Below, piece after piece: positions 35,691 through 47,130 of a stretch of 64,000 nt of DNA (within the stretch, counting starts at the first letter, position 1; each line of letters begins with the position of its first letter). The stretch spans positions 1,140,934 through 1,204,933 of the forward strand of contig SSNP01000108.1 of assembly GCA_006937955.1 (NCBI GenBank), written 5' to 3'. A program made the translations under genes and the position numbers. The DNA is from Pachypanchax playfairii. Lineage: Eukaryota > Chordata > Actinopteri > Cyprinodontiformes > Aplocheilidae. The notes beneath the pieces were generated by a model. The model saw only the letters and a list, made by a program, of their open reading frames with translations. It searched no databases and had not been told where the DNA came from.

Positions 35691-36997
35691 TAAAGTAAAA
35701 ATCAAAACACTGCAGTGCAAACAAGTACAGTTGATATGAGTGAGCAACCTGCAAACCATGCCTCCTTTCCCACCCCCCAAACCATAATCTCTCCTTGGGC
35801 ATCAACATTATGAAACAATTCTGGCCATGACTGTAGATTAACTTTAGCATGCAACAATTTGCAATGTTCTAATTGACTGTTTAGAACCATGAAACCTTAA
35901 AAGCTTTTTTTTCAGCATGTTAAGCACCTTCACTGAGCATGTAAAACATTGAGCTGTTGCATCATATGTGCATACAGAACATCACACACAAATCAAATCA
36001 TCCCAGTGTTCATAGTAAGTCTATATGATCTTTCATACAGGAGATGGAATTATGTTTGGCAAATTTGTGGCAGAAGATTGGTCTACCTACTCACACAGTT
36101 GTGACTACTTCACTGTCATTTCCTTCCATTTGAGAGTGAAATTGCCAAAATGTCTTGTTACCAAATTGACATCTTCAGAGTAGCTTGGCAGCTGATGCAA
36201 ACGTGTCGCTCAGGCGTAAAAGTGGCCCATTTCCGCTCTTGATTGACAACTCCACTGACAAGAGGGATGACAAGCAGATTGGTGCTCTCATTCGAAGGAT
36301 TTAGGAGCAGAGAGCAGAAACTTGTCACTATGTAACATATCAGCATAAACAAGTGGGGGCATCTTTGAAAGACTTGATTCTTTGCTGCTGTAAGCAGAGT
36401 GTGTGTGCCATTCAATTAGCTGATGGATGTTTACATGTATATCACTGTGGATGTATGGTGTGCTGCTGTGGGTGGAAAAGCAAAGCAACCAGAGCTGTTT
36501 TTATTTCTCACTAAAGAAAGCAGTGAGGGGGAACTTTCACTGGTCAGGAAAATGCACAGTGTGAGCATAAGGACTGAAGCTCTGCAGAGCTGAAAATAAA
36601 TTGCAAGGCAATGTTACTGTTTAATGATTACTCTGGAAAATTTGAGGAGTACAGACTGTGTTTCTGCAACATAGAACTGACTATTAATTGAAACTCACAC
36701 TTCAGTTCAGTAGATCTATAGAAATAAATTTCACAACAGTTGTTAAACAGTCCTTTCAATGCACTGATAATTTGAAGAAATCCAATGTGATTCCTGTTTA
36801 TAACAGTACAATTAAAAAACTCCAGTCTTCCATAGTTGTATGACAAAAGAATAAAACAGAGGAACCAGCATGTAAGAAATATTTTGTCTGCAGGGAAGAA
36901 GGTAAAACCCAAAGTTTTGGAAAATGATAAATGCAAAATATGTACACAATGCATAGAGCAAAAAGAACCGAATGTGGAAGAGTGTTCAGTGGATCAT
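35691..36997. other. Unassigned stretch
   Basis: Several overlapping 60-140 codon frames on both strands (36158-36488, 36628-37229) show no family motif. Confidence 0.35.
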
Positions 36998-37115
36998 GTG
37001 ATACATGGTGGCACAGTGAGAAGCACTGTTGCCTTGCAGCAAGAAAGGTCCTGTGTTTGAAATGAAGCCAGGACCTTTCTGCATGGAGTTTGCATCTTTT
37101 CCGTATTGTCAAATA
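36998..37115 (+). mobile_element. tRNA-derived SINE fragment
   Basis: 'ATGGTGGCACAGTGAGAAGC' then ACTGTTGCCTTGCAGCAAGA and CCAGGACCTTTCTGCATGG matches the head of the SINE also found at 52600 and 55180. Box B is degraded (TGTTTGAAATG). Confidence 0.65.
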
Positions 37116-37289
37116 AATGGAGATCTCACCCTGCTTAAAATGAAGCTGTTGTGCCTCACAGGAACACACACAGAAAGGGTTACAACCAGGGGTGCACAAT
37201 ATTGGTGCACAGGTATGCATGTGTAACAAAAGTCACAAGTGTGCACAGTCAGATTGTCTGCACTTGTCCTCAAAATGTCCTGAAAACAA

Positions 37290-39145
37290 AAGACTTTAAA
37301 CAGTTACTTTGGCATTTCACCACCTGCAAAGAAACAGAAAACTGAGCTGCAGCTTAAAAAAACAACTTTTTCGTAAAAAGTGGCTTGACGTGCCATGTCT
37401 TGAAGCTAATGATGAGCACACAGAAATATCATGCAAGGTTTGTACTTCTCATACTCATCTTGTGGACAAAACCTGTGTGTTTTACATTAGCTCAAATAAT
37501 TTTAGCCATCCTTGGTTTGACAAACATGAACAGAATAAGAAGCATGTAAATGTGGCACAAGTTTTTCCAGAAAACAAGTTAGTGAACAAGAAAAAGTCAC
37601 TCGCTGTTAGCTAAATAGCTAAACAAGCTTAATGAAGAACAACGGCGAGGACTGTCTAATATCTCTTTGCTCACTTTTCACAAAGGAAGACATTCACATC
37701 CCATTTACTCTTACTGGAGCAACTAGGAGTTGATGTTGGAACTGCATATCATTCACGTGAAGGAGCCACATTGCTCATACAGACCAGCACAATACGTGAG
37801 GAGCTCAGAGACAAGATGCAGTTGGCTGAATTTTGAGGACTTAGTTTTGATGGTTCAAAAGACATCAGTAAGACTCTGTCTGTCCACCCAGACTTCAGTG
37901 TCCACATACACCTCCTCCAGCTCTTCAGGGGGACCCTGAGACATTCCCAGGCCAGACAAGACACAGAGTCTCTCCAGCGTGTCCTAGGTCTTCTACTTCA
38001 CCACCTCCCAGCGAGACACACCCGGAACACCTCCCCAGGGAGGCAACCAGGAGGCATCCTAAACAGATGCCCAAGCCATCTCAGCTGGCTCCTCCCGATG
38101 AGGAGGAACAGTGGTTCTACTACTAGCTGCTCCCGGGTGACCAAGCGTCTCACCCTCTCTCTAAGGGAATACCCAGCCACCCTGCGGAGGGAACTTATTT
38201 GGACCACTTGTATCCTCGATCTTGTCCTTTCGGTCATGACCCAAAGCCCATGACTAAAGAGGAGAGTAGGAACGTAGATCAACTGGTAAATCGAGAGATT
38301 TGCCTTTGGCTCAACTACCTCTTCACCACAACAGTCCGATACAGCAACCACATCACTACAGATACTGCACCAATCCGTCTGTCTATCTGACACTCCATTC
38401 GTCCCTCACTCATGAAAAAGACCCCAAGAAACTTGAACTCCTCCACTTGGGGAAAGGACTTTCCACCGACCAGTTCAGAAACGCCTATGACGAAATTAAA
38501 AACAAGGACCATGACATCGCCCAGTATAGCGCAGCCTGGGCTGCACCCTGGAGCCAGGCCTGGGGTTGAGGCTCACATGCTAGTGCCTGGTGGCCGGGCT
38601 TTTCCCCACTGCCCCCAGAAAGGCTCGGCCTGAACGGACAACATGGGCCTACCCTCCTGTGGATTCACCACCCGCAGAGGGAGCCATAGAGTTTGGTTGA
38701 AGAGAGGACTGGATGGCGGTTGGTGGTGGGTGTCTCAACGGGTGCCTTATCTGTGCACACATCAAGAAAAAAACTGAACCAAAAATTTGATTCATTGTGC
38801 CAGTCTCAAAAAATGGAGAGTTTAACTCATACTTTCTTGGACTGATTGAGCTGACTGAAGCGTGCAGGCCATAACACATGGACCTTTGAAGCTCTACCGC
38901 CGATTCATCCAAACCTGCATCTTGGAAAAGTTGGTCACTGCATGCACAGATGGGGCTGTTGTTAATGTTACTTTTTACAGTGGTGTACCAAAGCTTCGTC
39001 AACTGGTTGCCGTTGGAGATCTGCTTGGGCACATTCTGTGCACTGCACATACTCTGGAGAACTGTGCAAAATCAGCTGATTGCAGTGTTCCCTACTGTGA
39101 GAATTTTAATCTTTCATTGATCAAGCTGCTATGGTTTAGGGTTAG
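37290..39145 (+). pseudogene. hAT-like transposase pseudogene with TTF-type zinc finger, split by a LINE
   Basis: The first part (37309-37614) reads FRKKWLDVPCLEANDEHTE, then CKVC, and H-E-Q-N-K-K-H, a TTF/BED-like C2H2 finger as in ZNF862/SCAND3-type hAT proteins. After one frame change, 37690-37867 gives EQLGVDVGTAYHS, IREELRDKM and FDGSKD, the counterpart of the family's DGSTD start of the catalytic fold. The frame resumes after the insertion with KNGEFNSYFLGLIELTEA. After another shift, 38910-39120 reads KLVTACTDGA, SGVPKLRQL and CTAHTLE, which carries the second catalytic region (CT-DGA) and the H-H-LE helix. The C-terminal dimerisation domain is missing. Several stops and shifts make it dead. 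Confidence 0.72.
37868..38758 (-). mobile_element. Rex3/RTE-type LINE with inverted 5' part
   Basis: 37868 to about 38470 is a minus-strand Rex3 3' segment: FPQVEEFKFLGVFFMSEGRM, then LWVMTERTRSRIQ and RMPPGCLPGEVFR. From about 38471 to 38758 the plus strand carries the family's 5' UTR ('TGCACCCTGGAGCCAGGCCT', GGTGGCCGGGCTTTT). The two join head to head at a short GACCAG overlap. ACATCA is repeated at both borders (37862-37867, 38759-38764), and the host transposase frame is continuous if the insert is removed. This is the expected product of 5' inversion by twin priming. The extreme 3' end and its (GATG)n tail are lost or eroded. Confidence 0.75.
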
Positions 39146-39194
39146 GGCCAATTTAGGCTGATTAAAGATGGATTTTGGATGAATGTTATATTGA

Positions 39195-39545
39195 TTAAAG
39201 AGGAACTCACCCCCTCTAAATTATTTTCCTGCCTTCTAACTGCTTTTTCAAATAATGCTGAAGAAGGCATTACTTTAAAAGGGGGTCCTGAGCTGTAATT
39301 GATATGTAGCACTTCTCCGTGTTTAGATTAGCTCCTGTGTGACTCTACTGTGTTGTAGACAGGTAACCCAAGCATGATGAGAATATCACATCCACACAAT
39401 CAGAACCACTGCAGAGAAATCTTTGCCCCGATTTAATTATTCTTTTAATGATATTAGTTATTCTCTTTGTCGTAGTTTTCAGAGTAGTTTTCCAATTGAT
39501 TGTTGTTAGCCACAATGCTAAAACTATCATCGTGCATCATGCATA
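39195..39545 (-). mobile_element. Element with TTAAAGAGGAACTCACC end, copy 2
   Basis: The reverse complement matches 27490-27880, with CAACAATCAATTG, GAAAACTA, GGCAAAGA, TCTGCAGTGG and CTCATCATGCT in the same order. It lacks the SINE present in copy 1: the target AGAGAATAACT occurs once (39456-39466). It provides the family's other terminus at 39195. Confidence 0.7.
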
Positions 39546-40219
39546 CTCTGTGCATTCAACTGCCTCACACGCAAAATAACTTTTAGTTAAGCATTCTAAT
39601 TAGGGATGCACCGATACTGGTATCGGCCCCGATTCCTTCTAATTTACATGTATCGGTGAAAGTTAACAGATACCATGAACCAATACTTAAAATATGATAA
39701 CTCTGCAATAAAGTAATTAAAAAAATGGTTCCTTTTTTGTCTTTAAATTTTAGTTTTATGGTCATTTGTCTTAGTTAGGTTTAGTTAGTAAAGTCTGGTG
39801 CCTTTAGTCTCTTCAAGAAAGGTATAAGATGGAAGTTGATTAGTTCACCAATAGTATCGGATTGGTAAAATTAAATCACGTACACGTTGGCTTTGTGTTG
39901 TGATGCTCTAATGACTTGGAAACAGACTAACGTACCCTCGCTTTGCCAACTCTTCCTGTCCTGCATTCTGACCCTCGCCAGTCCTTGCATGGGAACTACG
40001 TTCACATCTTGTCACAACCATGAATTGATACCCTTTAACTGCCTAATTTGTCTGCACTGTTTCACCTGGAGTCCTGACTCTCCTCCTTGCGAGGTCACTT
40101 TATAAAGTAGCAGTTTATTTTCCCAGCCATATCTGCAACGCTAAAAACCATTAACGTTACTCTGATATGGAGGATTTAAAAAAATAAGAATAAACATGAT
40201 ATGCTTGGATACAAAACAA
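39546..40219. other. Unassigned with hAT-like scrap
   Basis: 'TTAGGGATGCACCGATACTG' at 39600 resembles a fish hAT MITE terminus. The expected complementary right end was not found. Confidence 0.35.
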
Positions 40220-40489
40220 TATTTACCTGTTTGACGAGTCGGGCGGGGGGAATCAGGACGCCGATAGCACCAACTAGCGGGAAAAACTATTTTTGATCTT
40301 CTTTTTCTGCAGCTGTTTTAGCCTTTTCCGGTGCACCGCTGCTGATACAGCGCACCTGTAATGGCGCAACACTGCAACTGCAGGTAAAATAACATCCATC
40401 CAGCTGGGGGCAGAGGGGAATCAGGCTGGTGCGGCACAAAATTAGCTGGAGGCGGCCACCACGCAAATTTGAACGCAGGAAAAACCCTG
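40220..40489 (-). mobile_element. hAT-like MITE fragment
   Basis: In reverse the block starts CAGGGTTTTTCCTGCGTTCA and continues GTGGCCGCCTCCAGC, like the well-populated fish hAT MITEs that begin CAGGGTTTCCC. Only one terminus is present. The left border is approximate. Confidence 0.45.
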
Positions 40490-40549
40490 TGATGATTTAA
40501 AAACATATCTATAAATGGTTTAAGTAGTAGAACCCTATTATGATTTGTT

Positions 40550-41145
40550 TTAAAGAGGCCCTTCCATTAAAAACAGTTTTTCTGAGGTTTCTGTTGAATA
40601 TTTTAGCTCCACAGGTGTTCTTACCTTCATAGTGGGTGTGAAAACAGGTCAACAACTTCTTTTTCAGTTTTTATCTCTCAAACTACGCAGGTGGTGATAA
40701 AACCAGAGTTCTCCTGAGTTCAAACGGCCGGTACTTGTTTCGTCACAACTCCTTTGTTTGTTAGTATTCATCAGCTCCCGCAGTTAAAAACCATGCCTAG
40801 CATGCTGCTGGCTAAAAGCTGTAGCATAAAACGTAGCGAACAGGTAGAGAGGACGTCTGATGTTGCCATGCGCAGCGGGGCAGGAAACAGTATACCTTGC
40901 TCTCATAGGCTAGTTTGTTAGCCAATCTGAGTCCAGCAAATTTGAATAATGAATATGAATGAGCTGCTGCCGAAGCAGCCTGACGGAAGGAGCCGGAACC
41001 ACCCGAATTTTAATGCAGACGGATTGAAAGGTCTGTTAATCAGTGTTTCCTGACATTTTTTTAGATATAAAACGTTTCATATTACAGGTTAATACTTAAG
41101 AAATAATCACAAAGTCCTGAAATTTGTATGAAATGGCCTCTTTAA
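40550..41145 (+). mobile_element. TTAA-flanked element, copy E
   Basis: TTAAAGAGGCCC at 40550 to GGCCTCTTTAA ending 41145, 596 bp. This is the best-preserved copy, with both ends reading TTAAAGAGGCC inward. It has the C-F subfamily insert and TTAGCCAATCTGAGTCC. Confidence 0.9.
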
Positions 41146-42684
41146 GCTTGATGTTTTAAATTAATGTGTCGTAACAGAAGTGACAGGGACATTTGTGCTG
41201 AGGTCAACGAAAGAGGAAGTGATAATAGAACCAGTTGATGAGGAGTTTGTAACTGGGAGAAGGCTGAAAAATAGGAAAATAAGAGAAGAATACAGTATTT
41301 AAGTAAAAAAAATAGGTTTTTATTATGAAGAAGCTACAGTTGACGGAAAGAGGATCTATCTAAAAACAAGTTGTAAGACTTGGGAGTAACCCAAGAATGC
41401 AGTGCTAAAGTCAACTTAATGATGAAGATGAATGGTTGAAGCAGAATATGATCATTCAGCTTTGTCTTGCAGAAGGTGTCTGAAAGTCTGACTCACTGGA
41501 AGTTCATTAAAAAACACAGAAAAGAGGAACTACGTATTGTTCATTTGAGTCTTCCCGCCTGTCAGATCACATCACATGGGGGATTGTGAGTATAGAAGAT
41601 ACTGGAAAATGGTTATTTTCTCATGATTCAAACAGGCTGAAATTGAGAGGACGAACCTCTTTCAGAAGAGAATAATTATATCTTGGAAGATTCTATGAAG
41701 CTTAAGCCTGCCTTACAAAATTAAGGTGATTCATTTCCTCAAGAAGGAAGATTGCCTTTAGGGAAAGTAAGAAAAGATATATTTCCCTCTAATCAAGAAA
41801 GATTAAGTGTTTTTCCTCCTTCAACTGTATTTTAACAATCAGTTTAACTTTTTCATTGCCTCAGCTCATGTAAAAGGCAAAGACAGGTTAAGTGAATTTG
41901 GATTTTTGTATTGTTTATTTTAGCTGTATGCATATGGCCCTGCTATAAGCTTATTATTAAAATTTTATCAAAATGAATAAAGTATAGTTGTCGACATTTA
42001 CTTTTTGTTTCTTTGCTGGTCAGTACAATCACTGGGAATTCGTGTTCATGATTTTTAGGATATTTTGGTCAGTTTCTCAGCTCAAGTTAATTAAAAACAA
42101 CAACCTTATGGCCACTCATTGTCCAAGCCATTAAAATAATCTCACCAATTGTTAAAAGCCAGAAACCAAAGAGAAAGCTGTTAACAGTTGTGCTTCCTTA
42201 ATGCTGCCTTATAAGAATCTCGTGTTAGTGGCCCATTTAAAAGTTTGTGGCCAGGCCGATGGTCCTCTTCAAGATTTTCCACAAACGTACCGCGCAAATA
42301 CTCTATGTAGGAATGTGAGTGTTATGCCTTCCAAACAACCTGAACACAGTGCGCCATGATGGAGGATTTACTAATTTATTTATTTATTATTTACTTCTAA
42401 AATTGTAGAGACAAGGATATAAAGTAGCTGTTGTTTCAAGAAAATTACACTTACTTTTCATTTTGTGTAGGATGAAACTGTAAAACAGCTCATCTATTCA
42501 GCTCATCATTCTCAGGTAATCCAATACATCCAAACATCAAATCAAAATCCTAAATTCAAATCTGTTAATGTCCATTAATTAATAATTCTTCTTCATTATT
42601 TGTGGATCACAACTACGTTTCCAGCTTTTTAGAGCTAGAAAGAGTTTGCTTAAGTTTTGCCATACGATTCATAATCTAAAACTA
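41146..42684. other. Unassigned stretch
   Basis: No ORF above 60 codons and no simple repeat of note. Nothing recognised. Confidence 0.4.
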
Positions 42685-43303
42685 AGGGTGCATTCACACC
42701 AGCCCTGTTTAGTCCGCTTGAATCAAACTCTAGTTCGTTTGCACAGAAAGTCCGGTTCGGTTGGGGAGGTGTGAACGGGCAACCGAACTCTGATTCGGAC
42801 CAAACAATCGAACTCTAGTCCGCCTAAAAACGTGGGTCTTGGTTCAATTGAAACGAACTCTGGTGCGGTTCGATTGTATATGTGAACGCAACCGCACTGG
42901 GACCCCACCAAAAGCAGGAAGTGGACTAAATTGTGCAGCTGTCTCAGCCACCTCATGTAGTTCTCTGCCTCGTTATCTGCTCATTCTGAGTCCAGTGCTG
43001 CAGAATATTGATCTGGTACATTCACTAAACACAAAAGATCCCAAAACCACCAGAATCTGCTGCTAGTCCATGTTTGTTTATGTTTCACTCTCCCGCGGCA
43101 ACGCCAGGAAGTGCAGTAACAAGTATTGCAGAAACTCTACGGCGCCACCACAGGCGGGGGTGTAACATGCTCCAAAGGTTATTTGGTTCGGTTCATAGAG
43201 TGCAGTGTGAATCCAAACCGCACCAACTGAAAACAGCAACAATGTTGCAACTTTGGTCCCCAATCGAACCGAGTCCATCGGACTATCAGGTGTGAATACA
43301 GCG
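42685..43303. mobile_element. MITE-like element with TGCATTCACACC-type ends
   Basis: The left end, GGGTGCATTCACACC (42685), and the right end, GGTGTGAATACAGC (43289-43303), are imperfect inverses. The interior is CpG-rich with repeated CGAACTC, GGTTCGG and GTGAACG motifs, unlike both flanks. No target duplication could be fixed, so the superfamily is open (hAT or Harbinger likely). Confidence 0.55.
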
Positions 43304-44499
43304 TCAATCATACCAACATTTGTCAGTACTGCATTGTGAAATCGTGACTTCACTTTATTTTCATTTCCATTCTGTAAAAGTGTTGACTTTTTCCTGCATT
43401 GTTGTCTCTGATTACTCGAATTACCCTGTCAACAAAATTGATCATAACTTTTGGCTTCGTATTTAGCCTGACGTCTGAGACCAAGATGTAATTCTTTTGA
43501 TCATAATGCTGGCTTTTTGTTGATTTTAGCTTTTTTCGTAATAATACTTTTAAAAATTTGAAGTTACACAAACATACAATAGCTTATAGTTTAAAGTAGA
43601 CTGTCCACTAGCCTCAATAGCAGAAGGAGAATATCCCTCTGTGGACTTCATGTTTTACAACAAAACCACAGGTACATCCTCAGCTTCGGAAGTGCCATTT
43701 GGCTCTGTCTGTTCTGAGCTAATCTGATTTAACTTTGACTGTTCCTTGGGTTTGGTGTGCCTGCCACTAGTTCCTGTCGAGAACATGTATCACACTGAGC
43801 AAGAAAGAATGGGAGCCACTGACACAACGCCATCTGCACATGCAGGTAACAATCTGTGCTGTCCTTTTCCTGTCCAGGCCAACAGTAAGTACTGCCACCA
43901 CACAACAATTGATTGAAAACTGCAGCTGTTTTTCAAAGATGGGCAATAGCAATTAAATAAATAAAAATATATAACATCTCTTTAATTCCATCTAAATATT
44001 TCTGACCTCTGATGCCAGTAGCAGTTAAGTAAAGACTAAAAAACTTTTTACATGTATATATTTGTTGAACAAAAAGGCCAAGAACCTAAAACAACATTTC
44101 AAAACTTCTATTGCGTGCTAGTTTTTCTTCTCTAATGTATTTCCAGTCCTGGGACTGTACTGAGGCCTCCTCTTTGTGACAGTAGCATCTGCAGCAACAT
44201 AAAATCATACATCAAGATCATAGTGGTAACTAATTGTAATTTATGATACTCAATTTAAAACCACACTCACACTTTTAATAGCACTTTTTGAGAACAGAGC
44301 AATCGGTTGACTATCTGAAATACGCATTTGGAGTATACATTTAATTTACTTTATTTCTCAGTTTTTGCTGCTTTTTGTAGTTTGTTTTAGAATTTTTAAT
44401 AAGTAGTATAGGGGCTGATGATACCGAGGCTTTAAAACTTGTGCCATTCTTACTGAAGTGGACTAATTTAATTATGATTATTAATACAATGATGTCCAA
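43304..44499. other. Unassigned stretch
   Basis: AT-rich. Small frames such as 43350-43571 and 43767-43952 lack motifs. Confidence 0.4.
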
Positions 44500-45065
44500 C
44501 ATTTCCAGGGTTATTGTTACAACCAGACTTTCTGAGAGTTGAATTTTGTCTCATTGTTGTTTTTCCTGTTTTAATGTTCCCCAACCTACAGAGTATCTTT
44601 GAATTGTCTATGCAGGTCTCTTTGGCAATTTGTTGTCTGCGTGGGTCCACCTGAAGACTGTTTGGCAGCGGATTGGCGTCATCTTAACATTAAATCATGC
44701 TCCAAAACCCTTCGATGTGGCTGAATTAAAACAATTTTGCAAGGAAGAGTGAGCCAAAAGTTTTCCACAGTGTTATGAAAGATCTGTGGGCAGTTATTGC
44801 AAATGCTTCATTGCAGTTGTTCTTGCCAAGAGTAGCACAACCAGTTATTAGGTTCAGAGGCAATTATTTCTCAAATTAGGTCAGGTTGGTTTGGATAGCT
44901 TTTCCCCACAATAAATAAAATCATAATTTAAGAAGTAAATTTTGTATTTACGCAGGTTGTTTTTATCTGACATCAAGGTGTATTTGCTTTTCTGAATCTG
45001 TCTGACAAAAAAGCTAAACAAAAGTTAAACTGAAGAATATGATTGTGAAAAGAAGATCCAGCAGT
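44500..45065 (+). mobile_element. Decayed Tc1/mariner-like remnant
   Basis: From 44690 the plus strand follows the C-terminus of a Tc1 transposase (HAPKPFDVAELKQFCKEE, stop, then SYCKCFIAVV) ending TSY-stop at about 44852. The inverted-repeat region with 'CAGGTTGGTTTGGATAGC' (44883) is shared with the remnant at 1-775. 44500-44680 is badly scrambled and may be partly inverted. Confidence 0.6.
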
Positions 45066-45526
45066 ACTGAAAGTGATATTGCTATGTTTTCTAAAGTGTA
45101 TAACTTGTTTTGTATCATAGGCTATATAGCCTGGGCTGTTGCAGTATGTGTTGACCTACTGAATAAGCTGCATTGGACAGTTCATCTGGTCCTAAATTTC
45201 TCAGAGTTTCTCATTTGCTGCTGTGCAGATTTTCAAGAATGTGACTAATTTTCATGCCCTTGTGCAAACGTCTTCTGTATTAGGAAACTTCATCTCTAAA
45301 TTCAGGGAATGAATAAAACAAAGTGCACATCTTAGCTTTAAACTTCTAACTGAGGCAACCATATTAGTTCCTGCAGCTGTTCCTCATTGCAGCTGTAATA
45401 TTACCAGCTGTAAAAGCTTAAAAATTAGACACTATTCCCAAAAGCACTGTGGTCAGATTCTCAGACTCATCCACATAATGGCAGGTTCCTGCTAGATACG
45501 TGTCCATATTAATAGAGATCCACATA

Positions 45527-45726
45527 CAGTGGGGCAAAGAAGTATTTAGTCAGCCACCAATTGTGTAAGTTCTGCCACTTAAAAAGATCAGAGAGGCCTG
45601 TAATTTTCATCATAGGTATACCTCAACTATGAGAGACAAAATGAGGAAAAAAAATCCAGAAAATCACATTGTCTGATTTTTAAAGAATTTATTTGCAAAT
45701 TATGGTGGAAAATAAGTATTTGGTCA
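45527..45726 (+). repeat. Left terminal inverted repeat of Tc1 element
   Basis: Differs from the right repeat at 45539 (G, against the complement A) and near 45577 (G against C). Outer and inner direct-repeat motifs AAGTATTT(A/G)GTCA lie at about 45540 and 45714. Confidence 0.95.
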
Positions 45727-45838
45727 CCTACAAACAAGTAAGATTTCTGGCTTTCACAGACCTGTAACTTCTTTAAGAGGCTCCTCGGTCCTCCACTCGT
45801 TACCTGTATTAATGGCACCTGTGTGAACTCGTTATCAG

Positions 45839-45846
45839 TATAAAAG
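45839..45846 (+). promoter_or_regulatory. TATA box of the Tc1 transposase gene
   Basis: TATAAAAG lies 44 bp upstream of the ATG, between the left inverted repeat and the ORF, and implies a very short 5' leader. Confidence 0.7.
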
Positions 45847-45889
45847 ACACCTGTCCACAACCTCAAACAGTCACGCTCCAAACTCCACT

Positions 45890-46912
45890 ATGGCCAAGAC
45901 CAAAGAGCTGTCAAAGGACACCAGAAACAAAATTGTAGACCTTCACCAGGCTGGGAAGACTGAATCTGCAATAGGTAAGCAGCTTGGTGTGAAGAAATCA
46001 ACTGTGGGAGCAATTATTAGAAAATGGAAGACATACAAGACCACTGATAATCTCCCTCGATCTGGGGCTCCACGCAAGATCTCACCCCGTGGGGTCAAAA
46101 TGATCACAAGAACGGTGAGCAAAAATCCCAGCACCACACGGAGGGACCTAGTGAATGACCTGCAGAGAGCTGGGACCAAAGTAACAAAGGCTACCATCAG
46201 TAACACACTACGCCGCCAGGGACTCAAATCCTGCAGTGCCAGATGTGTCCCCCTGCTGAAGCCAGGACACGTCCAGGCCCGTCTGCGGTTTGCTAGAGAG
46301 CGTTTGGATGATCCAGAAGAGGATTGGGAGAACATCATATGGTCAGATGAAACCAAAATAGAACTTTTTGGTAGAAACTCAACTTGTCGTGTTTGGAGGG
46401 GAAAGAATGCTGAGTTGGATCCAAAGAACACCATACCTACTGTAAAGCATGGGGGTGGAAACATCATGCTTTGGGGCTGTTTTTCTGCAAGGGGACCAGG
46501 ACGACTGATCCGTGTAAAGGAAAGAATGAATGGGGCCATGTATCGTAAGATTTTGAGTGAAAACCTCCTTCCATCAGCAAGGGCATTGAAAATGAGACGT
46601 GGCTGGGTCTTTCAGCATGACAATGATCCCAAACACACCGCCCGGGCAACGAAGGAGTGGCTTCGTAAGAAGCATTTCAAGGTCCTGGAGTGGCCTAGCC
46701 AGTCTCCAGATCTCAACCCCATAGAAAATCTCTGGAGGGAGTTGAAAGTCCGTGTTGCCCAGCGTCAGCCCCAAAACATCACTGCTCTAGAGGAGATCTG
46801 CATGGAGGAATGGGCCAAAATACCAGCAACAGTGTGTGAAAACCTTGTGAAGACTTACAGAAAACGTTTGACCTCTGTCATTGCCAACAAAGGCTATATA
46901 ACAAAGTATTGA
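45890..46912 (+). CDS. Tc1-like transposase, full length
   Basis: Cuts and pastes the surrounding element by DDE chemistry at TA sites in the nucleus. The frame is 340 residues, the usual length for this family, with no stops. Residues 1-110 form the paired-like DNA-binding region: a first helix-turn-helix with STVGAIIRKWK (37-47), a GRPR-like GAPRK (59-63), and a second helix-turn-helix ending at NTLRRQGL. The catalytic residues are in place: D153 in WSDETK, D244 in QHDNDPKH and E279 in PIENLW, spaced DD34E. The glycine-rich KHGGGNIMLWGCFSARGPG spans 186-204. It ends KGYITKY, as relatives do. The ATG is in good context (A at -3, G at +4). It is the only gene in the window that looks capable of making a working protein. 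Activity is inferred, not shown. Confidence 0.95.
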   Translation: MAKTKELSKDTRNKIVDLHQAGKTESAIGKQLGVKKSTVGAIIRKWKTYKTTDNLPRSGAPRKISPRGVKMITRTVSKNPSTTRRDLVNDLQRAGTKVTKATISNTLRRQGLKSCSARCVPLLKPGHVQARLRFARERLDDPEEDWENIIWSDETKIELFGRNSTCRVWRGKNAELDPKNTIPTVKHGGGNIMLWGCFSARGPGRLIRVKERMNGAMYRKILSENLLPSARALKMRRGWVFQHDNDPKHTARATKEWLRKKHFKVLEWPSQSPDLNPIENLWRELKVRVAQRQPQNITALEEICMEEWAKIPATVCENLVKTYRKRLTSVIANKGYITKY

Positions 46913-46928
46913 GATTAACTTTTGTTAT

Positions 46929-47128
46929 TGACCAAATACTTATTTTCCACCATAATTTGCAAATAAATTCTTTAAAAATCAGACAATGTGATTTTCTGGA
47001 TTTTTTTTCCTCATTTTGTCTCTCATAGTTGAGGTATACCTATGATGAAAATTACAGGCCTCTCTGATCTTTTTAAGTGGGAGAACTTACACAATTGGTG
47101 GCTGACTAAATACTTTTTTGCCCCACTG
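46929..47128 (-). repeat. Right terminal inverted repeat of Tc1 element
   Basis: Starts 16 bp after the transposase stop codon and ends CCCCACTG at 47128 before TA. An AATAAA at 46963-46968 inside the repeat could serve as poly-A signal. Confidence 0.95.
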
Positions 47129-47130
47129 TA

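Larger units (their letters stand above)
45527..47128 (+). mobile_element. Complete Tc1-like transposon
   Basis: A 1602-bp element with 200-bp terminal inverted repeats (45527-45726, 46929-47128) that differ at only two positions. TA flanks it on both sides (45525-45526, 47129-47130). The outer end is CAGTGGGGCAAA. AAGTATTTAGTCA near the tip recurs as AAGTATTTGGTCA at the inner edge, the IR/DR layout in which two transposase-binding sites lie in each repeat. A single intronless transposase gene fills the middle. This matches the teleost Tc1 family that has also been reported in lampreys. Everything needed for movement appears present. Confidence 0.95.

Noticed and set aside
45943..46774. Long minus-strand frames (198, 61 and 66 codons)
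   Set aside because: Antisense shadows of the Tc1 transposase gene.
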